Below are positions 56,610 to 64,000 of a stretch of 64,000 bases of DNA, one piece after another. The DNA is from Gayadomonas joobiniege G7. Its GTDB lineage: Bacteria; Pseudomonadota; Gammaproteobacteria; Enterobacterales; Alteromonadaceae. The stretch spans positions 434,001 through 498,000 of the forward strand of contig NZ_AMRX01000001.1 in the NCBI RefSeq assembly GCF_000300815.1, read 5' to 3'. Numbering within the stretch: the stretch's first letter is position 1; each line of letters begins with the position of its first letter. The translations under genes were made by a program, and so were the position numbers. The notes beneath the pieces were generated by a model, which made no database searches, was not told the DNA's origin, and saw nothing but the letters and a program-made list of their open reading frames with translations.

Positions 56610-58097
56610 ATGCACGCACCCAAACTAATAAAAACCATCACCTCTCGACTTTTTAGGTTAACGCATTTATCCGATCGACAATTAAAAAACCAAGAAGTCA
56701 CCTTGAGCCTGTTGCATACGCAGCCCATTCATCACGTTGCTCCTGAATATCTGTCTTTTTCGATTGATATTTCGGTGGTTGTTGGCGGCTATTGGTGGGA
56801 AGGTAGTCAAGGTGTTCGCCGTGGGTTAGGCACATTGCGAGTACCACCAATTGATTTAACGACCAAAAAACTGGATCGCTTAGTGCAGGCTTTGGGGCCC
56901 GCTTATTTACGTATTGGGGGCTCTGAGGCAGATAAAATTCATTATTTAACTCGCCCAGATAACGAACCTGATGCGCTCGTTTTAACCAGCGAGATGTGGG
57001 ATAAACTGCACGCCTTTATCCAACGCAATCAACTTAAACTTGTATTTACCTTTAAATATGGTCTGTTTGAGCGTAGCCAGCACGGTTTTTGGCAAGGTTC
57101 TGAAATAAAAAAATTACTCGATTACAGCCAGCAAAAAGGCTACCGAATTGATATTTGTGAGCTTGGCAATGAGCTCAATGCCTATTGGGCATTCCATGGC
57201 ATCAGGGCGCAGCCAGGTGGTAAAAATTTGGCTGCAGACTATGCAACCTTTAATGAAATTGTAAAAAGCTATTTCCCAGACACTAAAGTAATGGGTCCAG
57301 GGAGTGCGTACTGGCCCAAACTTGGCGAGAGCGTTCGTGTATTACCGAGTTTAACCAAACGCTTTTTACAAAACCTTGAGTTTGATATTGATATTGTCAG
57401 TTGGCACTATTATCCGTTTCAAAGCACCCGCTCTCCGGTGCGCACTCGCACCGCAACCTTGCGTACTTTTTTAAGCCCTAAATCGTATCACGACTTTAAA
57501 AACTATAGTCAGCGACTGCGCTTATGGATAAATTTATATCAACCCAAAGCTGAGTTTTGGACTGGCGAAACCGGCTCGGCGCAATGTGGTGGTGAGCCTG
57601 ACTTATCTGACCGCTTTGTTTCTTGTTTTTGGTGGGCCGAACAGCTCGGTAATGGCGCGCTGCAAAGACAAAAAGTAATGATACGTCAGAGCTTAATTGG
57701 CGGTGATTATGGCATGATCAACCGTTTAACTTTAAAACCCAGACCAGACTTTTGGGTAAGCTGGTTATGGCGGCGTTTAATGGGGCAAGCCGTTTATGCC
57801 GTTAACAGCACTCACCCAAGGGTAAAAGCTTACTGCCACCAACACCCAGATCAACAACATAAAACCCTAATGCTGGTCAACTTAGCTAACTTTAAAGTTA
57901 ACTTTAACCTTGAAGGTTTTGGCGAATTAAGCCAAAAGGTCGTATTATCGGCAAATAAAATAGATGCTAAACGTGCCTATATCAATGGTGAAAAAGCACG
58001 TTTTAAAAAAGGCAAAGTACAGCTATCAGATTTTCCAAGGTTACCCCTAAACTCACAACTTCAGCCCTTTAGCATTAGTTTTTTAATCCTACGATAA
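56610..58097 (+). CDS. GH79 heparanase-like glycoside hydrolase
   Basis: A 495-aa TIM-barrel hydrolase of the heparanase/beta-glucuronidase type. LSFSIDISVV opens the barrel, LRIGGSEADK follows, the acid/base Glu is in CELGNELNAYW, and the nucleophile Glu is in TGETGSAQCGG. FVSCFWWAEQLG and RQSLIGGDYGMI also follow the family. No signal peptide is evident, unlike secreted heparanases. Start uncertain: ATG at 56610 is used here, though AGGA lies very close, and an in-frame TTG exists at 56598. It is 75 bases after egtB. Confidence 0.78.
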   Translation: MHAPKLIKTITSRLFRLTHLSDRQLKNQEVTLSLLHTQPIHHVAPEYLSFSIDISVVVGGYWWEGSQGVRRGLGTLRVPPIDLTTKKLDRLVQALGPAYLRIGGSEADKIHYLTRPDNEPDALVLTSEMWDKLHAFIQRNQLKLVFTFKYGLFERSQHGFWQGSEIKKLLDYSQQKGYRIDICELGNELNAYWAFHGIRAQPGGKNLAADYATFNEIVKSYFPDTKVMGPGSAYWPKLGESVRVLPSLTKRFLQNLEFDIDIVSWHYYPFQSTRSPVRTRTATLRTFLSPKSYHDFKNYSQRLRLWINLYQPKAEFWTGETGSAQCGGEPDLSDRFVSCFWWAEQLGNGALQRQKVMIRQSLIGGDYGMINRLTLKPRPDFWVSWLWRRLMGQAVYAVNSTHPRVKAYCHQHPDQQHKTLMLVNLANFKVNFNLEGFGELSQKVVLSANKIDAKRAYINGEKARFKKGKVQLSDFPRLPLNSQLQPFSISFLILR

Positions 58098-58165
58098 AAG
58101 CTGATCTAAATCGTTTAAATTAGCTTATTAAGCATAAACTAAGCAAAAAATTAAACGGAGGCATA

Positions 58166-59164
58166 ATGCCAAGCTATCAACAAATTTTACTTAAACAACG
58201 ACCTAAAAATGGACAAATTGGTGCGCATTTATTCGAAACTGTCGAACGCGAAATGCCATCAATCGAAGACGGCGAAATTTTATTAAAACAAACTCACATG
58301 TCGCTCGACCCTGCCATGATAGGTTGGATGAGTGATGATCCCGATAGTTATATAGAGCCAGTGCCATTAAATTCCGTCATGCGTTCAAGTGGCATCGCGA
58401 CCGTCGTTGAATCTAAGCATAAAAACTTCTCTAAAGGCGATAGAGTAATGGGTATGACTGGCTGGACTGAATACCTTGTCAGTGATGGCCAAGGTTTTAA
58501 TAAAGTCGATCCAGAGCTAAATCCAGAAACCTTGCTTTGCGTACTCGCACTGCCCGGCTTAACAGCCACTCAGGGCTTGTTAAATATAGCTCAGCCGAAA
58601 GCAGAACAAACCTTAGTGGTGACCGGCGCGGCAGGCTCTGTCGGCTCAATAGTTGGTCAGATAGCTAAAGCCGAAGGGCTCACTGTGGTAGGCGTCGTCG
58701 GCTCAGATGAAAAAGCTCAATGGATAACACAGGAATTGGGGTTTGATGGTGCCATAAACTACAAAAACCATGACCTTGCTGAACGTTTAGAATCACTCAC
58801 CCCAGACGGTATTGATTTGTTTTTTGAAAATACCGGCGGAGAAATTCAGCATCATATATTTGATCGCATGAATGCTCATGGTCGTATCATCGTCTGTGGT
58901 CTTATTGCAGATTACACCAGTGAGCAACCAGCCCCCGGCCCTAGCTGGTTACGAGTAATTAAAAAAAGGTTGATGATACAGGGCTTTACCATGCCAGATC
59001 ATTTACACAAAAGTGCCGAGTTGCAACAGCAATTACTGCCATACGTAAAAGCAGGACAAATAAAATATCGCAGCCATGTCCTTGAAGGTTTAGAAAGTGC
59101 CAAAGATGGCCTAAACTTATTTTTAAAAGGCCAAAATAAAGGTAAGCTGCTAGTAGCGCTCTAA
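58166..59164 (+). CDS. NADP-dependent MDR oxidoreductase (CurA/YncB-type)
   Basis: A 332-aa zinc-free medium-chain reductase. QTHMSLDPAMIGWMSD in the catalytic domain, GLTATQGLLNIAQPK, and the nucleotide motif GAAGSVGSIVGQIAK are typical of prostaglandin/curcumin-type alkenal reductases. There are no zinc-ligand cysteines. GGAGG precedes the ATG. Substrate unknown. Confidence 0.9.
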   Translation: MPSYQQILLKQRPKNGQIGAHLFETVEREMPSIEDGEILLKQTHMSLDPAMIGWMSDDPDSYIEPVPLNSVMRSSGIATVVESKHKNFSKGDRVMGMTGWTEYLVSDGQGFNKVDPELNPETLLCVLALPGLTATQGLLNIAQPKAEQTLVVTGAAGSVGSIVGQIAKAEGLTVVGVVGSDEKAQWITQELGFDGAINYKNHDLAERLESLTPDGIDLFFENTGGEIQHHIFDRMNAHGRIIVCGLIADYTSEQPAPGPSWLRVIKKRLMIQGFTMPDHLHKSAELQQQLLPYVKAGQIKYRSHVLEGLESAKDGLNLFLKGQNKGKLLVAL

Positions 59165-59181
59165 ACGTTTACCTTAAATAT

Positions 59182-59208
59182 CAGCAACCAGTTTCTCTGG
59201 TTGCTTTT
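59182..59208 (+). terminator. Terminator after the MDR reductase gene
   Basis: The stem agcaaccag / ctggttgct with a five-base loop, then TTTT; 18 bases past the stop. Confidence 0.8.
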
Positions 59209-59224
59209 AAATGGGAGCTAAACC

Positions 59225-59431
59225 ATGCAACTATCCAACTTTAAAAGCATGGATACAAATATGCTACTGAGCATAGTAAACATGAAACTTAGAAACGAAT
59301 TTGACTCAATCGATAGCCTATGTAGCTATTACGAAATTGAACAACCCGAACTTCTAGATAAGCTTTCAGCCAGCGGCTATCACTACAATGTTTGTAGTAA
59401 TCAGTTTAAAGCCGAAGAAACAAACAAATAA
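59225..59431 (+). CDS. DUF4250 family small protein
   Basis: A 68-aa protein with the DUF4250 pattern: FKSMDTNMLLSIVNMKLRNEF, then LCSYYEI and GYHYNVCSNQFK. Small cytoplasmic protein of unknown role. The ATG has GGGAG upstream, directly after the preceding terminator. Confidence 0.8.
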   Translation: MQLSNFKSMDTNMLLSIVNMKLRNEFDSIDSLCSYYEIEQPELLDKLSASGYHYNVCSNQFKAEETNK

Positions 59432-59521
59432 ATAAAAATTAAAAAAATCTGAAACAAATTACAAGCTGGCAACAATGTATTGATATAAGTAAAAAAATTA
59501 TATCATTGGAGCCACTTGAGA

Positions 59522-62500
59522 ATGACCCAAACCGTTCGCCTAATAATTCTAAGCCTGTTAGCTTTAGCCCTCGTAGTATTTGCTTTTAATGTCCCTATTG
59601 ATGGCCAAGACGGCGCGGGTTTAAGTCGGTTTATTGGCCGTTTTCATGTGCTTGTACTGCATTTTCCTGTCACCCTGTTATTGCTGGCGCCGGCGCTAGC
59701 GCTTCTGGCTCGGTTAGAAAAATTTAAATCTCTACGGCCAACCGTGCCGCTAATTTGGTGGTTAGGATCTGGGGCTGTGTTTATCACTGTCACTATGGGT
59801 TTATTGCTTGCCGCCAACGAAGGTTATGCAATAGATGAAGTGCGCAGCCATATGCTCGGTGGTATCAGTGTTGCTTTGCTTGCTTTTTTATGTACCGCAT
59901 TAGCCACCAGCTCACTCAATACACGGTTAAAAAAGATCGCTTATGCAGGTGCAAGTACCAGCTTAACCTTAGTTATATTTATTGCCGCCCACGCAGGAGG
60001 CAACCTAGTTCATGGCGAAACTTACCTAACTCGCTTTGCCCCAGAACCCGTAAGAAGCTGGTTAGAGCCGCCCACTGAAGTTTTGGCATTAAACCAAGTA
60101 GACGATAGTCACTATTTAGAAAAAATTCGCCCAATTTTACAGCAAAACTGCTTTGATTGTCATGGCCCAGATAACCAAAAAGCCGGAGTCCAGCTGGATA
60201 TTTTAGATCCCGATTTTGTAAATGGTCATGATGCGCCGCATTGGCATGCCGCGCTAGACATGATTAATTCGGGTGAAATGCCGCCCAAGAAAAAAGCCCC
60301 ATTAAGCACGGAAGATCGCCGCTTATTGGTTGATTGGATGACTCAAGGGATTGAAATTGCCAAACAAAACAAAAAAGACGATTACAACACTCGGCTACGT
60401 CGTTTAAGCAAGAGCCAATACAAATACAGCTTGCAAGATCTGCTCAATGTAAATGTTGAATTTGACAAAGACTTACCAGACGATCCCCTGTCTGAGCTTG
60501 GGTTTAGCAACAACGGTGAGTTATTGCAAAGCTCTGTATTACACCTGCAAACATTCGAAAAAATTGCCCGTGAAGCATTAGATAAAGCGATAGCGCCGGC
60601 GGCCAAACCTGATGTGCATCATTATCGAGTATCCTTTGGTAAAAACATAGGTGCAGGGCAAAAGCACACTAAATCAGTGGGTTATTTAGATGTCACTATT
60701 CCGGTCGATGACTTTAAAGTAGAAATGTTCGACCGTAACGGCAATGGCACGCCATTAGAAGGCGAACAAGCCGCTAAAATTTTAAAATATTTTAGTGTGA
60801 GTCTGCGCGGATCCTCACGTAATGACTTTGTAGTAGAAGAGGACGGGATAGTACTATTTTCTGCTAAACCTCATGTTGAAGCGGCAATTGCAGGCCGTCC
60901 GGGTGCTTGGAATGCGCCTTCCCCTAACCTTTCTGTGCAAATTAAAGATCAATATCCTATGCAGGGAGATTTCGCCGTACGCGTAAAAGCACAGCCTGTG
61001 TTACATATGAGTAAAGCAAAACCAACTGCCCTTGCTTGGTCAGGAACGCCTCAGGTGCAGCTAGACAGCCAAGGCGAGCCATTAAAAGGGCCCGATAAAA
61101 CAACAGTCGTCGAGGCCGCTAAAGCAAATAAAAAAGTAGGTTTTAAATTTTCTGACAAGCAAAAAAGTGTCTTAATCCCAGATGGGAAAGCAAAAAATGA
61201 AGCAGCATTTTTTGTTCATTCACATAAACAAAGAGCGCAGTTTTACCAACTCGATTTAGTGCATAGTGCAGGTCAAAGCGGTAAAAACTATCCCATCGAA
61301 GTGAAAGTGGGTTCACTGAAAAAAATAAAAACCCAATTAAATACCCAAGCGGTGCGCCAAAATGGCCGCCAAGTCACTAGCTTAGGCATCTTGTATTTGC
61401 ATCAGGGTCGGCAAACAGTCACATTAACGGCCAATAAAAACTTTCCGGGGTTAAGCCATCTAGTGTTAACACCGTTAACGCAAGAGCAAGTCATTGCCAA
61501 TAATTTACAGCCAGATGTATTAACTAAGCCAATTTCACAACAACGTAAACCCGCTTTAATCCCGTATATGGGTACACGCACAGATGATGGCGTCGACTAT
61601 AAACATTTTGCCCCCGCCACTGTGCTAAACCCAAGCCAACCAGAAAGCGAGATCTATACCTTTATTGGCCGCATGGAAAATATGCCAATTCCAATGCATG
61701 GAACCGTCGGTGACCGCATTACTTCAAGCAGTTTAAAAGTCGGAGTTTGGAACCAAGACTTAGTGAAATCATCAAACCAAGCAGGCTCTGCAATCAAAGT
61801 GGAGTATATTGAATTTGAAGCGCCCTATTACCCCCAATGGCCAATGCCCAGCCACCGGCAAATTTTTGCAAACAAAAAAGCCGGTGAATCTGAACCAGAT
61901 TACGCCAAACGAGTGATCCACCAATTTGCTGAGCGCGCGTTTAGACGACCACTTAAGGCTCAAGAGACAGATCGTTTTTACCAACTATGGCAGCTATACA
62001 GCGAGCAATTCCTAAGGTTTGAAGACAGCATTAAAGAGGCTTTAGTGGCTATATTGTGCTCACCGAGATTTTTATATTTAGCCGAGCCTGAAACCCAAAT
62101 TGCAAAACAGACACCGCCAGCTTGGCTACAAAAATTACAGCAAATTTTAGGAATTAACTTTGCCCATGCCGAGCAAAACAAACCTTTAGTGGATGATTAT
62201 TCGCTTGCCAGCCGATTATCTTATTTTTTATGGAATTCCTCACCCGATGAGGGGTTATTAGCACGTGCCAAGGACGGCAATCTTGTGGCTAACTTATCAC
62301 AAGAAGTCGACCGTATGCTTGACCAAGGTGATAAAACAAGCCGTTTTGTTAATCAATTTGTATATGAATGGCTGCGCTTAGACCGCCAGCAAATGCAAAA
62401 TGTCGACGTGCAAACTTACCCCGACTATACCCGCTTTGTTAAAGCCGATATGCAACAACAAACACAAGCATTTTTTGCGTATTTGCTCACTGAGAACAAA

Positions 62501-63193
62501 AGCATTTTAAATATCATCGACAGTGACTTTTTAATGCTCAACCAAAACTTGGCAGAATTTTATGGTATCTCAGGTGTACAAGGAAATGCCTTTAGACCAG
62601 TGCCTAAAGGCCAAGATTCGGTACGCGGCGGATTAATTACCCAAGGTGCCTTTTTAACAGGCCATGGCGACGGTATTCATAGCCATCCAGTTAAACGGGC
62701 CGTATGGCTAAAAAGCAAAATCATGGGCGATGAGCCGCCACCACCGCCGCCAAATGTGCCAGAAATAGATCCAGACACACCTGGGTTTGCAGAGCTGACA
62801 TTAAAGCAGCAGTTAGAACTACACAGAGACAAAGATTCATGCCGTGACTGCCACGCTAAAATAGACCCTTATGGTGTGGTATTTGAAGGCTTTGATGGCG
62901 TGGGTCGTACCCGCACTGAATTTAAAGGCAAAGCGATAGATACTTTTTCTGTGATGCCCGATGGCACTGAGCTCACCGGTGTCACAGATTTAAAAAATTA
63001 TTTAACACAAAACCAAGAGCAAGTTGTTAAATCACTTATCAAACATTTATACAGCTACGCGTTGGGTAAAGATGTCAGCTTTCATGACAGTGATGAACTA
63101 GAAGCCATTTATCAAAAAGTAAAAGACGACAATTACCAAATGCAAAGCCTTATTAAAGCCATAGTGCAAAGTCCATCGTTTATTCAGGTGTAA
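59522..63193 (+). CDS. DUF1592/DUF1588/DUF1585 cytochrome-like protein with N-terminal membrane domain
   Basis: A 1223-residue protein. Four or five membrane helices at the N terminus (DUF2231-like, to about residue 155) are followed by a cytochrome c-like domain with CFDCH in LQQNCFDCHGPDNQ. Then come DUF1587 (LSKSQYKYSLQDLLNV), a central beta-rich part, DUF1595/DUF1592 (ERAFRRPLKAQETDRF, SRLSYFLWNSSPDEGLLARA), DUF1588 with a second haem-like motif CRDCH (RDKDSCRDCHAKIDPYG) and DUF1585 at the end (YSYALGKD). Such proteins are common in Planctomycetes and some marine Proteobacteria, always with a DUF1552 partner. The role is unknown, possibly redox-linked polysaccharide oxidation. I use the ATG at 59522, ten bases after GGAG. 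Confidence 0.85.
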   Translation: MTQTVRLIILSLLALALVVFAFNVPIDGQDGAGLSRFIGRFHVLVLHFPVTLLLLAPALALLARLEKFKSLRPTVPLIWWLGSGAVFITVTMGLLLAANEGYAIDEVRSHMLGGISVALLAFLCTALATSSLNTRLKKIAYAGASTSLTLVIFIAAHAGGNLVHGETYLTRFAPEPVRSWLEPPTEVLALNQVDDSHYLEKIRPILQQNCFDCHGPDNQKAGVQLDILDPDFVNGHDAPHWHAALDMINSGEMPPKKKAPLSTEDRRLLVDWMTQGIEIAKQNKKDDYNTRLRRLSKSQYKYSLQDLLNVNVEFDKDLPDDPLSELGFSNNGELLQSSVLHLQTFEKIAREALDKAIAPAAKPDVHHYRVSFGKNIGAGQKHTKSVGYLDVTIPVDDFKVEMFDRNGNGTPLEGEQAAKILKYFSVSLRGSSRNDFVVEEDGIVLFSAKPHVEAAIAGRPGAWNAPSPNLSVQIKDQYPMQGDFAVRVKAQPVLHMSKAKPTALAWSGTPQVQLDSQGEPLKGPDKTTVVEAAKANKKVGFKFSDKQKSVLIPDGKAKNEAAFFVHSHKQRAQFYQLDLVHSAGQSGKNYPIEVKVGSLKKIKTQLNTQAVRQNGRQVTSLGILYLHQGRQTVTLTANKNFPGLSHLVLTPLTQEQVIANNLQPDVLTKPISQQRKPALIPYMGTRTDDGVDYKHFAPATVLNPSQPESEIYTFIGRMENMPIPMHGTVGDRITSSSLKVGVWNQDLVKSSNQAGSAIKVEYIEFEAPYYPQWPMPSHRQIFANKKAGESEPDYAKRVIHQFAERAFRRPLKAQETDRFYQLWQLYSEQFLRFEDSIKEALVAILCSPRFLYLAEPETQIAKQTPPAWLQKLQQILGINFAHAEQNKPLVDDYSLASRLSYFLWNSSPDEGLLARAKDGNLVANLSQEVDRMLDQGDKTSRFVNQFVYEWLRLDRQQMQNVDVQTYPDYTRFVKADMQQQTQAFFAYLLTENKSILNIIDSDFLMLNQNLAEFYGISGVQGNAFRPVPKGQDSVRGGLITQGAFLTGHGDGIHSHPVKRAVWLKSKIMGDEPPPPPPNVPEIDPDTPGFAELTLKQQLELHRDKDSCRDCHAKIDPYGVVFEGFDGVGRTRTEFKGKAIDTFSVMPDGTELTGVTDLKNYLTQNQEQVVKSLIKHLYSYALGKDVSFHDSDELEAIYQKVKDDNYQMQSLIKAIVQSPSFIQV

Positions 63194-63205
63194 GGAGCGC
63201 AACAG

Positions 63206-64000
63206 ATGAAACTATTAAAACCATTTAGCCTAAACCGTCGCAGTTTTATTAAAGGCGCAGGGGTTGTCTCTGCACTACCTTGGCTGGAATGCATGGCGAA
63301 TACGCTCACTCAATCCAGTGTGGGTGTTCGCCACTCGCCGCCAAAACGTATGGCGTATGTCTATGTACCTAATGGCGTTTCTATGCCCGGCTTAGACTCT
63401 GAATACGCAGATTGGCACTGGTTTCCAAAAGGTGAAGGGAAAAACTTTCAATTTACCAAGGTGCTTGAGTCACTTAACCCCCATAAACAGGATCTCACTG
63501 TTATTGGCGGTTTAAGCCATCCCAAATCACGCAAATTATTAGGACATATAGCCGGTGATACATTTTTAACCGCTGGCGATCTGCGCGGTGATTACAAAAA
63601 TAGTATCTCTGTTGATCAATTTGCAGCTCAAATAAAAAAGGATGCCACCCGCTATCCATCGCTGACCTTATCAGCAGACGGCGGTGTGGGTTTTAAATCT
63701 AGAGCCTCTACCCTTTCATATGATGCTCGTGGTGAAGCACTGCCCAGCGAACATAATCACAGGGCCATATTTGAACGCTATTTTTCTGCCGTGGGCAATG
63801 GTCCGTCACCTGAGCGCCGAGCAAGTTTATTGCGCCAGCAAAAAATGGTTGATCTGCTGCTTGATGATGCAAAAAAACTACAAAAAAAGCTGGGCACTGA
63901 AGATAAACAAAGATTAGAAGCCCACTTAGCCAGCTTATATCGGTTAGAAGAACAAATAGAGCGCAATGAAGCTTGGTTAGAAATACCATTAAAACCTTTT
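63206..64000 (+). CDS. DUF1552 protein, 5' part (3' end outside window)
   Basis: The frame opens 12 bases after the DUF1592 gene with ATG at 63206 and stays open to the window end (265 codons). A twin-arginine-type leader (NRRSFIKGAGVVSALPWLE) precedes a DUF1552 domain (PPKRMAYVYVPNGVSMPG, DLTVIGGLSHPKS, SISVDQFAA, LTLSADGGVGFKS). DUF1552 proteins are the standard partner of DUF1592 proteins. Export of a folded protein by the Tat system is inferred from the leader. Confidence 0.88.
   Translation, partial: MKLLKPFSLNRRSFIKGAGVVSALPWLECMANTLTQSSVGVRHSPPKRMAYVYVPNGVSMPGLDSEYADWHWFPKGEGKNFQFTKVLESLNPHKQDLTVIGGLSHPKSRKLLGHIAGDTFLTAGDLRGDYKNSISVDQFAAQIKKDATRYPSLTLSADGGVGFKSRASTLSYDARGEALPSEHNHRAIFERYFSAVGNGPSPERRASLLRQQKMVDLLLDDAKKLQKKLGTEDKQRLEAHLASLYRLEEQIERNEAWLEIPLKPF

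Overview
The window looks like chromosome of a marine, polysaccharide-using gammaproteobacterium, most likely Alteromonadales. The reasons are moderate-to-low GC, the ubiE-ubiJ-ubiB ubiquinone block, large TonB-dependent receptors, a PL17 alginate-lyase-type gene, a heparanase-like GH79 gene and DUF1592/DUF1552 proteins. The taxonomic call is inference; no rRNA is present, and I found no tRNA gene or CRISPR array.

Layout. 1-3.5 kb: urea degradation (urea carboxylase 3' end and allophanate hydrolase). 3.5-6.1 kb: two cytochrome P460-type haem proteins and a TraF-like outer-membrane protein. 6.2-9.9 kb: dusC, a DUF2214 membrane protein, and an operon of a secreted protein, a K+ channel and an EamA exporter. 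10-15.7 kb: ApbE, AhpC-AhpF, DsbD, DUF3087. 15.9-19.8 kb: ubiE-ubiJ-ubiB and yicC, with a perfect ParB-site core inside ubiB. 20-24.9 kb: a small island with a truncated integrase, an IS-end-like repeat, a SEC-C protein and a 1046-aa PLD-nuclease/SF2-helicase/DUF3427 protein, a plausible defence module. 25-26.8 kb: a metallopeptidase-like protein and a uracil-DNA glycosylase homologue. 27-35.3 kb: a carbohydrate locus with a PL17-type lyase and its TonB receptor, divergent from a phosphomannose-isomerase homologue and an Nramp-fold transporter that lacks the metal-binding motifs. 35.4-41 kb: an ABC exporter with two DUF3526 permeases in one operon with a siderophore-type TonB receptor. 41.2-46.2 kb: an M42-like peptidase, then LysR, VOC, peroxiredoxin-like and succinate-semialdehyde dehydrogenase genes.

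46.3-54 kb is the most unusual part: a decayed Rhs-type polymorphic toxin locus read on the minus strand. The 5' end survives at 53.9 kb (Sec signal peptide and MAM-like repeats). The long Rhs core is almost entirely lost. Seven displaced C-terminal tips follow, each with its own short downstream membrane-protein gene (putative immunity). Several tips and immunity genes carry single-base frameshifts, two of them in homopolymers. Two IS66 transposase tails and one chimeric IS3 element are embedded in the array.

54.4-64 kb: an egtD-egtB pair, a GH79 heparanase-like protein, a zinc-free MDR reductase, a DUF4250 protein, a 1.2-kDa-residue-scale (1224 aa) DUF1592/DUF1588 cytochrome-like protein, and the start of its DUF1552 partner, cut by the window end.
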